Assembly (NCBI GenBank): GCA_026770025.1
Contig: JAMXDE010000013.1
Span: forward strand, 372,001-436,000
Reading direction: 5' to 3'
Origin: Craspedostauros australis
Taxonomy: Eukaryota > Bacillariophyta > Bacillariophyceae > Mastogloiales > Achnanthaceae
Length of the DNA: 64,000 nucleotides
A program made the position numbers and the translations under genes. Every line of letters starts with the position of its first letter. The first letter of the stretch is position 1. The notes under the pieces are model-generated. The model was not told the origin of the DNA, searched no databases, and was given only the letters and a program-made list of their open reading frames with translations. Below are positions 53,236 through 64,000 of this stretch, piece by piece.

Positions 53236-54030
53236 TCAAGCGCAGCGTGCCACTACAGTCTCCTTGCACGCCAACGTATTTGATGCCACTTTTACTCGCG
53301 GCTCCTTATGTTTTGCTCCAGGCGACGGTGACGGCAACGACGAGGACGGAGGATGGCGTGCACTTGTGAATGATGCATGATGTTGCTGATTTGCAGGCGC
53401 AGCGGTCATAAATTGGCAGCCTGCCTCGATTTCATTGTCTCTCTTTCGCATGGTCGACGGCGCAGAATCTAAGGGCGAGTTGTTATGGTATTCGCTGTAC
53501 ACTTCGCCTTGAGTTGACGCTGATGCCCTGAGTGTGCCTGCATACTTCGGGCCGTAGCACCGTTCTGCGATCTTGGCGTCGGCAGCACCTATCAGCGATG
53601 CTTGTTGTTGGCAGTGAAGCGAAACAGAAGAGTACACGCCGATCATGATGCCTGCCTCATCTCCCATCACCATGTCAGTTTGGTTGCTCGTGAACACTGC
53701 GACGGAGGCAAATTCCCGAACGCGCCGTAGTTGGAACCGCCGTTGCCCCACCAATTTCTCCAGCCCTCGTGTGCAATAACCATTCGCCTTGCCCGCCTCC
53801 ATCTTTCGAAGCAGGTTGATTGTCTTGCCGTTGATAGTCTCGTACTCGAGGGGCTGATACCATGTTTGGCTCAGCTCTTGTGATGTGTATTGGTGGAGAG
53901 GGATTGTCCACTGCGTCTGGTGAGTGTCACCAAAGCGTACTTTTCTGCACCCTTTGGTTTTACTCTTTGTGATGCTGGCGCTGTTTCTGTCGCTAGCGCT
54001 GTTTTCGTTCGAGGCCGTTCCAGCGTCCAT
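53236..54030 (-). CDS. YCTRGLE-family protein, copy 2 (264 aa)
   Basis: Paralogue of the gene at 39751 on the same strand. The domain reads VRFGDTHQTQWTIPLHQYTS, then ELSQTWYQPLEYETINGKTI, then LLRKMEAGKANGYCTRGLEK. After the domain a helical stretch (RRFQLRRVREFASVAVF) and a conserved QQASLIGAADAKIAERC segment match copy 1 (HHQASLVGNADAKVAARYC). The last residues (ETVVARCA) match copy 1 (DSVVARCA). The N-terminus is short and polar, the region before the C-terminus disordered. ATG at 54030, single exon. Role unknown. Confidence 0.75.
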   Translation of the reverse strand: MDAGTASNENSASDRNSASITKSKTKGCRKVRFGDTHQTQWTIPLHQYTSQELSQTWYQPLEYETINGKTINLLRKMEAGKANGYCTRGLEKLVGQRRFQLRRVREFASVAVFTSNQTDMVMGDEAGIMIGVYSSVSLHCQQQASLIGAADAKIAERCYGPKYAGTLRASASTQGEVYSEYHNNSPLDSAPSTMRKRDNEIEAGCQFMTAAPANQQHHASFTSARHPPSSSLPSPSPGAKHKEPRVKVASNTLACKETVVARCA

Positions 54031-57000
54031 CTTCTCCTTGAATCTCTGTGCCGATGCAGATTCGTGAGCGGGTTGGCAAATATTGGTGTCCGTTCTTGCT
54101 GGAGTGAGTTATGTTGATGCCCAGAGAAGACGGAGCGAGATTGTTGATTGTTTTCGCTGTGACCTATTTTATGAATGCACCATACGAGTACGAGCATGGG
54201 AGAGGAGGTCAACGTCGCAGGTTGTGGATTTTGTGAGGAATGTTTCGGAGGTTCCAGCTCGGATCCTTGCTCTTCCTGATCGCAGTACCGATGTGCGACC
54301 CCACTCTTGTGTATCCATGTATTCTATGTACAGTGCAGCATACTGTAGCGTGTTCTGTGCCGTGTGGTATCGGGTGCCATTTTAGGTGCGTGTCACGCAT
54401 GTTGGCATCGCGCTGATTTGCTTTCTATTTGGTCTGCATGCTCTATGGAGAGGAGGATCATGTGTTGTAGGGGGTGGTGGTTTGCTCCCATTGTTGCCGT
54501 TTCTCTCTCGAGGAGGATGAAATTGTGAGGGGCGCTGCGTGAAGAACGTCTACAGGCATTCCACTCTGCGAAGAATAACGATTCGGCATCGCATTTCTTA
54601 TCGTAATTCCAAAAACTCAACCACGTCATGTCACGACTTCTCATCCAAAGAGGAAAATATATTCCATCTCCCCACTCATGTTCCTTTCCATGTTGTCTCC
54701 ATCTTGTTGGTATCATACCGTGTGTCGCCTTTGTCTCCAGCTGCGGCGTGCAGAACACAATACTCCATGTACTTCGCCCTTCTACCAACTGTGAATCGAC
54801 TCCTCCTTGTTTCACCAGCCGGAAGCCTTTGCCACTTGGCACGTAGATCATAGATCGTACTCGTCCATACCGCAGCTTGTGGTTACGCGTTCGAGTTGGA
54901 GTCTACTCCGCAGATTCGTCTTTGACTCGCTTTGTTGCGACCAGAAGGATGGAGGCAGAGCCATCAGAGGCATCACTATCCTGCGAATACGTGTGTGAAT
55001 GGTGCGTTCACGTGCATTGGCGCCAATCTGCGACCGTGTCGTGGCGCCTTCCGCATTCTGCTGTCCGCGGCGTGGCGTCACGTCACGTGACATTGATGGC
55101 GAGGTCGGTGAAGTCTGGCAACGCCGAAGACGTTGCACACTCGTGCGCATTGCCGAGTCGGCATCCCTTCTCTCCTTGGGTGAGTTCGCTGGTTTCTGTC
55201 CCAGAGGTCCACCGCTGCCGCTTTTTTCGTTCCATCCCAGGGAGCTGTGCACCTGGGCAATCCTCAAGAGTACTTTTATAGTTCGAACAATGAGCAGTAG
55301 CATCCTCTTCTCTGGACGAAACTTGACGTGATACGAATTCAGCGTGCGGTGTACGCACGACTACAGCAGCAATACTTGGTCTGTGGTCCAGCGGTGTTGC
55401 GTTCGAACGTTGTTGGAATCCATTTTCCACTCTCGTGAAACTGTGTGGCACCCTACTCGGACGAGTCAATAGAGCATGGCACCAGGGCGTTTTCACGCCG
55501 TGTCATGCGCATGCGCCATGTTTCCAGTACCTCCCCGCACGCCAAGGGCCGAATGAATCACTAAATACTCGTTGCTTCAGTTTGCTTGATCGAGGGATAC
55601 CGTACGAGTCGGTGTGTTAGGTCCTGTCTCCTCTCTCTTTGTTTTGGGTTGACTTTTGCAGCCGAAGCGTTTTCCCGGGACTTGTGATGAAGTCCATCGT
55701 TTGGTCGGACTTTTGGCGATCCCTTTGGACATGCAAGGCTGCAAAGTTGCACTTCGTGCTCATTCTCACGCTGGGCCTCTTGGTCGACCTGTGCTGGCAT
55801 TGAGTGGTGCCTGGAGCATAGCGAAGATGGCGAAGTGATCGTATGATGCGATCATGTGACAAAGGATGCTCAATGTTCCATCGGAGCTCGTCGCGCATGC
55901 TGTTTCCTGACAGTACTGGTACGAATTGGATATGATGCTCATGGACACACAGGCGCCCATGGCGTGAAGCTGACATCAGAACCAGCGTGATCCATCATGC
56001 GCATGGCCTCGACTTCGTGTGTTGTTTTCGTGCCAGCCCTTTTCGCGTTTTACGATCGTCGCGGCCCCATGGATCTTGGTCTCGCATTCGCAAGATCTTC
56101 GCTCGGAGTATGTTCTGTTGGGGCACGGGGTGGAGAAGCAGGAAGGTACGCATCGGTCGTATAATAGTATTATATGCCACTCCTGTGATGCCATATTCCA
56201 CGTGCTCGCCATCCAAGTCGATTGCGAAGCGACAGTCCGCTGTTGGGACGAGCTATTGTAGTATACAAATAGTCCTTCTCTGCATAACGGCGGAGTGTCC
56301 GGGTTTGTTTGTGTTTGTTTGCTCTTCGTTGCGAGCGATTTGTTGTGTTCTTTTGCTGTGCGCTTGTAGGTATGATGTTTGCTGTGTGGGGAGTTTGTTC
56401 CTGTCGATTCTTGTCACTTTTGGCGCCAAAGTCGTGTCAGGTTTCGACTGTTGCCCTTTGTTTGACCGAATCGATTAAGTCATGTTCCGAAACGTTATTT
56501 ACCGTTATATATCGTGTAGAACCATCTATCGTTCACAATTTCAGACACGCATAGCGCAGTGGCGAACAGAAACAAGGGTCGATGCGAAGTCGATGACAAT
56601 ATTTGTGGTCGTACAACTGTCGACAGATTCAACCAAGACGAACAAACGCCAAACATCCCGACCCCTCCCATGACATCCAACCAAGCTTCTCCGTCCATGG
56701 GCATGGTCGCTCCTTGCGACAAATAGATAGATGCGAATAGACGCGAAATCTTGTCTCGTCCCGACAGCACTTGCCTGCCCTGCGTGAAAGCTTGCAGCCG
56801 ATGGGGATAGGATCTGGCTGGATGCAATGTGCTCTCCGTGGGTGGGGAGTTTACGAAGCCTTGCCGAACAGAACACTCTGCGGAGAACGTACCTCTCGCT
56901 GGCGCTCCTGTTGTCCTCTCCGCACCACGCGCCACATGCTTTGATGACTGCGAAATGGGCATGCGACCACGTCCTCGAATCATTCTATTTGCAGTTGTGG

Positions 57001-58329
57001 CTCATACCACCTACAAAAGTTTCAGGCACTCCTGTGGGCAGGGGTGTGAGACGTTTGCTGTTGCTCCCAGCAGTGCGGGCGCACAGAGTAGAGTACTCAA
57101 CCTATTGTGTTTGCAACTCATTCCGCCAGTGGGACAATACAAGTGCCGCGCTGACTATGTCTGACACAATCCTGACACAACACACGTGCGAAGCGCATGA
57201 CGAAATCTCATTTTCATGGAAAGGATACAGAACAGGAGAAGGTGACATTTCGCCGAAGAAAATGGCCCATAGTCGTACGCGTTGCATTGTCTGATGAGCT
57301 TCACGAACTCAAGACACCGTGGAGTGGCCTTGGATCGCCGCACATCACGTCCTGCACGGTGATACTTATGACAAGGGCTTCTGTGATAGTCCCTCACGAG
57401 GCTTATGTACGGACGCATTTCGAAGCAAGTGGTGGCTTGTGTTGTGAAGTCGCCACATTTTTGCCGCCCAGCAAAGGCAATCTTTTGAGCCAGATCCCGG
57501 TCAATGGAGCTGACAGAGGGTTGTGGTTCCCCTCGTCCACAGGGTACTTGCATCCTGCGGCAATTCAAAGCTGCTTCGCGCGTTGTGATTGCCTCGGTTT
57601 GTCCCGCCACAGCCTGCGGGTCTCATCATCTCATGGATGCGACTGGAGCGATTCTCCTCGTCTTCAACCTGCGTCTCGTTGTGTCCGACACTGGCGCCAA
57701 CCGCGACAGAACATGGTGGGAAGTGATGATGTTTCGATGCAAAGTCCGCAATAAAAACGGTCGATCTGTTCTTCGTTGGGCAGCCGATTCTTCCTTGCTT
57801 GTTGCCCCAGCTCTCATTCAGCAGAGTATCCAGACATGCGCGGAAAGTGGAACACTCGCGTGTCTCGTACCTCGGTCGTAGAACGACATTGGCTGATTGT
57901 GGACATCCTCGTTCTTTGGTATGGCGTGCTCGGAACCCACGCAGAGGGCATGCCGCTTCGATCATCCACGAACATGACACAGCAACGCAGGGTACTCGTG
58001 CGCTCTGGTGTGGTGCCATACATACTGATACAAAAATGTTCGTATGTATGATATCATACATGCGTCACATCACGATCACAATTGAGCCTCCTTGTGTGCT
58101 CACACGCTGCCACACATTTCCAACCATCGGGGAACGCGGAGTCCTCGCTAGAGCGTGGTATTCGTACGGTTTGATGCGGTAACCAACCGTGAAGATATCC
58201 TCAATCGATCATAAAATCACAAACACCAGTAGGGACAACAGAAGCAGCGCTGGACGAAGCAGCGTATCCATAGCAACTCTCAACTGATCTCTCCACGCAC
58301 AACTACATATACTATAATACTATACGATA
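54031..58329. other. Long intergenic stretch without a confident gene
   Basis: About 4.3 kb. Several ATG-initiated frames of 150-190 codons occur on opposite strands over the same DNA (for example 57197-57754 on plus and 57501-58061 on minus). None has a recognised domain, so none is called. A small palindrome of the form GTATGATATCATAC lies near 58046-58059. No tRNA or rRNA was recognised. Confidence 0.4.
54393..54851 (-). CDS. Hypothetical ORF, 152 aa
   Basis: An ATG-initiated frame of 152 codons. The composition is ordinary, Trp and Met are fairly frequent, and there is no recognised domain, signal peptide or membrane segment. It lies in an otherwise gene-poor interval, upstream of the copy-2 YCTRGLE gene on the same strand. 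It could be a chance frame. Confidence 0.2.
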   Translation of the reverse strand: MIYVPSGKGFRLVKQGGVDSQLVEGRSTWSIVFCTPQLETKATHGMIPTRWRQHGKEHEWGDGIYFPLWMRSRDMTWLSFWNYDKKCDAESLFFAEWNACRRSSRSAPHNFILLERETATMGANHHPLQHMILLSIEHADQIESKSARCQHA

Positions 58330-59256
58330 ATGATGCCAAACATGAAGGTGGGGATCCGACGAAGGCGCCCAAAGCAGCAAAAGTCGCAGAAGCAACAACG
58401 GCGTCATGCCTTGAGCTTGAACGCTGCGATCGTCTCGAACGTCCCGAAGTGTAGACCGGCTTTGCCAGCCTCCTCATCGCATTCTGCACCAACAGCGCCG
58501 ACCAGTACGGAATCCTCCCTGCATGACGCTGATACTTACGATTTCAGCCACCACGGAGACGGAAACTGGGATGACACGTTCCATACGTCCACCGACAGCG
58601 ACGACGATGATGACGACACGGTCGCGAGCACGAGCACGAGCAGCACCATTTCCATATCGGAAGTCTTCACAAGGTCCGTCCATTTCGCGCCGATGGATAG
58701 CATCCACCCCATCGCGGGGCTGCAGGATTACACGGAAAAGGAGATCGAGGATTGCTGGTTCCAAACGGAGGACTTCGATTTGGCGCAGAGGAAGGCGAGG
58801 AAGCTGCTGTCCAAGATGCGCCACGGAACGGCGAATCAGTACTGCACGAGGGGATTGGAGAAGCTGTTCGGAGAACGATTGGAGGTCGCACGTGAGACCC
58901 GCCGGCAAGCGTACGACGCGGTCGCAGAGGCTCAGCTTGAAGAGCGAGCATGGTTGCAACGTGCTGATGCCATTGACCACGTCATTGCCATGGGTGATAG
59001 GGTAGCCAGAGCGTATTCAGCTGTGGCCACGGCATGCATCGAAAGAGCGAGGATCATGGCGGACAACGACGCTGCCGTTGTCAAGCCGTATCTAAGAAGG
59101 AACGGAAAGAAGAGCAGAAGCTCGAACAAGACGAAGAGGAAGGGGTCGATGGGTCCAAGGACACAACAGCAAACGCCGAGCCCTGCCAAGTCCCCGCGGG
59201 TATCCACCACGAAGCGAGGCAAAAAGGCAAAAGCCGCCAAGCAGCAGCAGCAGTAG
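58330..59256 (+). CDS. YCTRGLE-family protein, copy 3 (308 aa)
   Basis: A more distant member of the family of 39751 and 53236. The order is a basic N-terminus (GIRRRRPKQQKSQKQQRRH), a disordered Ser/Thr segment with an Asp run (DSDDDDDDT), then the domain VHFAPMDSIHPIAGLQDYTE, EIEDCWFQTEDFDLAQRKAR and LLSKMRHGTANQYCTRGLEK. A long helix with alternating charges follows, and the C-terminus is Lys/Arg-rich and could hold nuclear localisation signals (KSRSSNKTKRK). It lacks the VVARCA tail of the other two copies. Function unknown. ATG at 58330, single exon. Confidence 0.75.
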   Translation: MMPNMKVGIRRRRPKQQKSQKQQRRHALSLNAAIVSNVPKCRPALPASSSHSAPTAPTSTESSLHDADTYDFSHHGDGNWDDTFHTSTDSDDDDDDTVASTSTSSTISISEVFTRSVHFAPMDSIHPIAGLQDYTEKEIEDCWFQTEDFDLAQRKARKLLSKMRHGTANQYCTRGLEKLFGERLEVARETRRQAYDAVAEAQLEERAWLQRADAIDHVIAMGDRVARAYSAVATACIERARIMADNDAAVVKPYLRRNGKKSRSSNKTKRKGSMGPRTQQQTPSPAKSPRVSTTKRGKKAKAAKQQQQ

Positions 59257-60933
59257 TAACAATGACAGCTGCAGCGCCACCGCCGAAGCAGGAATGCCTG
59301 TCCCAGGTACCAACGACAGTCGCGACTTCATCGAGAAGACGGGAAGTAGGGTCTGGTCTGGGCATGGCCAGGACGTGTGAGACAGCAATGGAGGGAAGCG
59401 CACATTGCACTCTGCACGAAGAGGATCGCCATGGAGATGGCAATAGATATTACAATAGACAAATCCACAATTTCTCGCACACATTGCAGGACAGCAACCG
59501 CAATACATATGGCGGGCATGGATGCTATTGATACAACTGAAAGATCCCAAGCACGGCCCGCTGCATTCCAGCGAAGTATAGCAAGCCCGGTGGGCCTGTC
59601 GTGGTATGCTACACGAGGCCATGGCGATGATGGTAACGGGAAGGAGATGAGGACGAGAAGGGGCCGGGACGCAAAGGTTTCGCGCGGATGCAGGTCATGG
59701 ATGCTGGAAGGATAGCCTGAACGACCAAACGCAAAAGCAAAATCAGCCTCTGAACGCGAATCGTCCACGGATCGTCTGTCGACAACTCGTCGCCAGAAAA
59801 CGCTAGCCTTCCCGGGTTGTGCCAAATCCACCATGGTGGAGATGATGCTTGGTGTTTACCGAAACATCGTGAAGATGAAGCCCGCGTTGCTTGTCATCTC
59901 CCTCCCTCCTTCCCTCCCTCCCTCCTTCCCTCCTTCCCTTCTCTCTTGCGTCTCCTATCCGGATCTGCGCTGTTGGCTCCCTGAAATTGCGAGGTTGTTC
60001 ATTTCTCATCATTTTTCTGTTGTCCCTGAAGAAATGACGTTTGATCAAAAAGCAACCAAAATATGTGGAAAAAGTCATTTTCGGAGAGAAAACACTCCAG
60101 ACGTGTTCCCAAATTGGGGATTCCTGTTGATCGTGTGATGAAAATCGTTGCAACACGAGTATTGAGAGAAGGAATATGCAGTCCACAATTGATATTTATC
60201 GAGCGAAAACGCGCCAAAGCACAAACAGCTCACCCCGATCCTCAGAAGTATTGTGAGGTGCCAAGCTTTCCACTGTTCTGTTTCATCAATTCGAAACGTG
60301 TCATGCTAGGGATAATCATGTTGAGGAATGAAACGACACGTCCATTCGGGCACAAGATCCGACACGGACAACGCTTTCAAAAAACTAGAGGTCACAGGTG
60401 AGAGTCGATGGCTCCAACAAAACGCGCCCACGAGCAGGAACGAACCACCGAGCTGTTGGTGCGGGGGTCACCAAACGGAACCTCCGCTGTGTCGGAAGGC
60501 TGTTGTTCATGGGAGAAAGAGAGAGAGAGCCAAGAGAATCGCGAGGAGGAACACAGGAGGAGACCAGTCATCCCAGAGCACACCACCAGAGACTGCACCA
60601 ACAAAGGGCACCACCACAGTCCGACAGCAAAGTCGCATCGGCGGGGGTTGACTTCTTGTCTTGCATCATCCCATCGACAACAGACGGGTATGTCATACTA
60701 TACTATTATAGAATAGAATACATTGCATAACATTACATAAAACTGTACGACTATACCCGCACGATTACACCCCAGAAAGCCGACAAACACCACGAAGAGA
60801 AAGACGGCGAAGGCCTTCGTCTGGTTGCCCGCGTCTCACAGTTCCATAGAATAGGTCGTAGCTCGTGCGAGGAGAGACAGAGACAGAGAGCAGAGCTGAA
60901 AGAGTGGTGGAGACAGCACAACAAATTGGCACC
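59257..60933. other. Intergenic DNA with a pyrimidine tract
   Basis: No supportable gene. It contains a CCCT/CCTT-rich polypyrimidine tract at 59898-59946 and serves as 3' flank of the copy-3 gene and promoter side of the gene at 60934. Confidence 0.45.
59898..59946. repeat. Polypyrimidine (CCCT/CCTT)n tract
   Basis: Almost 50 bases composed only of C and T in four-base-like units. Such tracts can form triplex DNA; here it is simply noted. Confidence 0.9.
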
Positions 60934-63900
60934 ATGACGGGTTCATCGTCAGCGGAGATCATGGCGTCCCCGCAATCTGCTCTACCGCAGCACATGCAAA
61001 CAAAGGCACAAACGCCGTCCTCAGGTCTCCAGAGCAACAGTCGCAACCAAAATCGGCTTCGATCCCACAGACCTTCCACCGACATGGACGTCGCAAAGCG
61101 AAGCGCATCGTTGGACGGTGCTGCGAATGCTGTTCAGCATGCTGATTACTCCGCTCGTGCCAAGGAAAGCACTCACTCGCAGGCGCAGAGGCAGGCGAAG
61201 GCAGATGATGCGGAGGCTGTGATCAGGAGAGATTCGTCGCAGGACATCATGCTTGCAAGTCTTCATGAAGGCGCAGATTTCCATCGCTCGACAAAGGAGC
61301 TATCCGGAAATGCTCGTACAATGCAAGACGATGAACGTAGACGAAAGCAGAAGCAGCTTCAGCAAACGCAACTTCAGCAACAACAACAACAACGCAATCG
61401 GCTACAAAGACGCGCGCTGGACGAAGTGAAGCGCTCAGGCAATGGGAGCTGCAGATTCATCACGTCCCTCGAAACGCTGTCGCTGTCCACGCCGGACGCC
61501 ATTCCAACATCGCATTCCGTCCAGGCCTTTGATGGGACCGTGTTCACCATCCAATCGCCAACGGATGTGCGCCTCATGGGATTCGAACTGTCGATTGCCT
61601 CCACCAGCGTGGGCACGGCGCCCAGCATTAGCATGTTCATCCGTCTGGGCGAATACGATCAAGCCATCGTCGCGGATTCCGAGGGTTGGATCCAGCTGAT
61701 TGACGATCAGGAGCTTGTGCCTGCGCCGGTGGAGTCAGACACCTACTCGATGCCCGTCTTCATAGCCCCCACCCAGAACTTCAAGTCGTTTGGCATGCAG
61801 AGAAATCGCGTGTATTCGGTCTACTTGGTCCTTTCCAGCGACGAAACGACCTCGTTACAGCTCGTGGCACCGCGCAGCCCGCTCAGCACGCCAACTGGTC
61901 CAACCATCCTGCGGCAGGACGACTACTTGCAAGTCAACACAGGCCTCGGCATCTTCGATATCGTGGACAAGACAACACCTTTCTCCAACGCGGTGGCCTC
62001 GCAGCTGCCCCTGTCTTCCGCAACCTCCATGATCGGGCGCTTTCACTACGTCACCACGCAACCCTGTAACGGACTCCGCACGCGGTCCAACATATACTGG
62101 GAATTCGCCATCGACGAGCAGAAGAGCGACAAGACGCGGCAGGAGATACTTGGGGCCATGCAGACGTCCGTGTCCAACGCCATGGGCGCCGTCATCGTGC
62201 TCAATGCCGACCTCATCCGGTACACCAAGTTCCACGGGTTGGAGAAGCAGGGGGAAGTCCGCACGCAACTGCTCATCCCGGGCACTGACGCTGGCGCGGA
62301 TGGTGAGTGAATCTCTGCACTCCTTTTCATGTATTCGCCGCATGGAGCACCTGATGCATGTTCCATGGTGTGCGATTGGATGATGCAAGACCACAGATGG
62401 GTTCTTCGTCGTCTATCATTCCATCATTTGTATCCTTCGTACGAGTGCAACAATAGAGTTCCGGTATGGATTGCATGGATGCTATGTATGTCGCGATGAG
62501 GCATGACATCATCTGATCTTCTTGTCTCACCTTCTTCTTGCGCTCTGCCTACTACCCAATGCTACTCTACATACATATGTACGAGTCCTCTGTTTCACTC
62601 TCTCTTCTAATCTACCGGACACGTGCATGCATACATGTATATATACCCTCTTCGTCCCCTCCCTCGCGGCATGCCCCTGCAGAATACGAATGCCCGCTCA
62701 CCATGCCCCAATGCTCCATCGGGATTGCCACAGTCCCTTACGACCACGCCATCTCATTGCTACCTGGCGAGCTCACCCAAACATTCTTGCAGCAGGCGGA
62801 TACCATCGCCAGCAGCGTCACAGCCACCATGTCGTCCAGCTTCGCAGACACGGAGTACATCGGACATCCTCTTGCCACTGGTAAGTTCGTTGTATCCCTC
62901 GTGGGCGTCCCGTCGACGGACCAGCTCTTGAACTCTTTGCAACGCCGGTACGTGGAGCAGATCACGGCGGAGTTTTTTCAACAGTACCACAATCCCAGCG
63001 ACTCCTTCAGCACCAACCTCCAACAGCGCCCCGTCGTGCTCATGGCTTCCATCACGGACGCAGTCGCCAGCGACGATACCAACTCGGCAAGCAGCAATCG
63101 ATATCTGCGAGGCACGCAACAACGCTTGTTGCAGGACGCAGCTTCGTCATCGGGGGAGTTGCAACTCGGCGTGGACATCACAGGCCTGGTCGATTCGACC
63201 GACATCCGCGGTTTGGTGTTGCAAACCATGGAGAGCAATCCCGATGTTCTGCTGCATAAGTACTCGACGCAGTGGTATCGGCCGGGTGAGATCAACGAAT
63301 TGAATTCGGGAGAATTTTTCGGCCAGCTACAGAGCGTCTCTGTTGGACTGCAGCCTGCGGGATTCGGTCAGCCCCCGGCGACCTCGCCACCGGGCACCAG
63401 CAACGGTGGTGACAGCGGTATGGATGTGCAGGACAAATGGAAGATCGTTGCCATCGTCGGTCTCGTCGTTGGCCTGCTGTGGCTGCTGGTGCAGCTTTGG
63501 CGTGATTACATCGGTGACTTCCTGCGCGCGCACAGAATCTTGAAACCGAAGGAGCTGGAGGATTCTGCCACGACGGGCCTCATCTCGTCGTCCGACGAAG
63601 AACCTGACAGTCAGAAGCAACGTCGGATCTTCGGAATGTCGCTGCCGTCCATCCCCAGCGCCCACGCCGGTGGCGCATCGGACGATTGCAAGTCATTGGA
63701 CGGCCTGGGCAAGAATTCCTCGCGAGCTCCCAAGCTGGGATCATCCAAGTCAGATCATGTCGCCAGCAAGTTGCAACGTCCGAAGAGCTTGGGAAACCTG
63801 GAGCATTTTCTGTCTGATCACACCTGTCCGTCTCCGGGGCAGCGTGATGGTGGCAGCGTCGACGGCAATAAGCCTCAAAATCGCGCTGGGCAGAATGGCC

Positions 63901-64000
63901 GCGGAGTCCGACCAACGCGCAGCATGGATGATTCCAATCTCGTCCTTCGCAACCGCCCTGGACGTGGCAACTCGCGCTCCAGATCGTTGGAACCGCAGCG
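60934..64000 (+). CDS. Single-pass membrane protein with large outer domain (partial, two exons seen)
   Basis: The predicted exons are 60934-62302 and 62683 to the window edge, joined in phase 1 across a 380-bp GTGAGT-TGCAG intron. The start is the first ATG; the frame upstream begins with GTG. The N-terminal 190 residues are disordered and Gln-rich with a Q run. A beta-rich domain follows: FDGTVFTIQSPTDVRLMGFE, then FIRLGEYDQAIVADSEGWIQ and YSVYLVLSSDETTSLQL. It resembles a domain I recall from many diatom surface proteins, with a pattern like GxMFDVxA...Y...GSY...W. A further region contains VGVPSTDQLLNSLQRRYVEQ. A transmembrane helix (IVAIVGLVVGLLWLLVQLW) precedes a polar, Ser-rich tail open at 64000. 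No signal peptide was found at this start, so an upstream exon is possible. Function unknown. Confidence 0.65.

Noticed and set aside
57197-58061. Overlapping frames of 185-186 codons on opposite strands
   Set aside because: Both begin with ATG but neither has a recognised domain, and nothing favours one strand. Left uncalled.

Overview
The window is nuclear DNA from a photosynthetic stramenopile, most likely a diatom. The evidence is compositional and family based. Genes sit on both strands as single units, with mostly intronless or lightly spliced (GT-AG) coding regions. One short protein (38184..38924) begins with an ER-type signal peptide followed by an A-A-F motif, the hallmark of bipartite targeting to a secondary red plastid. 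Several proteins belong to families I associate with diatom genomes and that have no established function. This is an inference from recall, not from a database search.

Left part (1..16 kb): the 3' tail of an unknown gene, then a divergent pair consisting of a membrane-anchored histidine acid phosphatase (-) and a GT61-type glycosyltransferase (+). About 10 kb of gene-poor, repeat-bearing DNA follows. It contains a 43-bp inverted repeat pair 6.1 kb apart (41/43 identical) and transposon relics. A second GT61 paralogue lies at 14.7 kb.

Middle part (16..41 kb): a duplicated-module protein of 711 aa, a 1418-aa coiled-coil repeat protein, a LEA2-like membrane protein, and a three-exon multipass membrane protein (TMEM185-like) whose splice sites can be read directly. 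Next come a Mutator-like (MULE) transposase exon with a decayed tail, a third GT61 copy broken by a single-base frameshift, a GT49-like glycosyltransferase and the plastid-type SAP-like protein. The 39.75-kb gene is the first of three members of a family with the signature YCTRGLE. Four genes of the window therefore encode Golgi-type glycosyltransferases or their relics.

Right part (41..64 kb): the most notable object is a 10,259-bp PIF/Harbinger-like transposon (41022..51280) with 39-bp terminal inverted repeats, a 3-bp CAT target-site duplication and an apparently intact two-exon DDE transposase. It also carries a large unrecognised two-exon gene of 974 aa on the opposite strand, a 48-bp minisatellite and a tandem satellite array of about 215/234-bp units. 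It lies between two same-strand YCTRGLE paralogues. A third paralogue is at 58.3 kb. The window ends inside a single-pass membrane protein gene with one visible intron.

Much of 4.7-14.7 kb, 51.3-53.2 kb and 54.0-58.3 kb holds no gene I can support.
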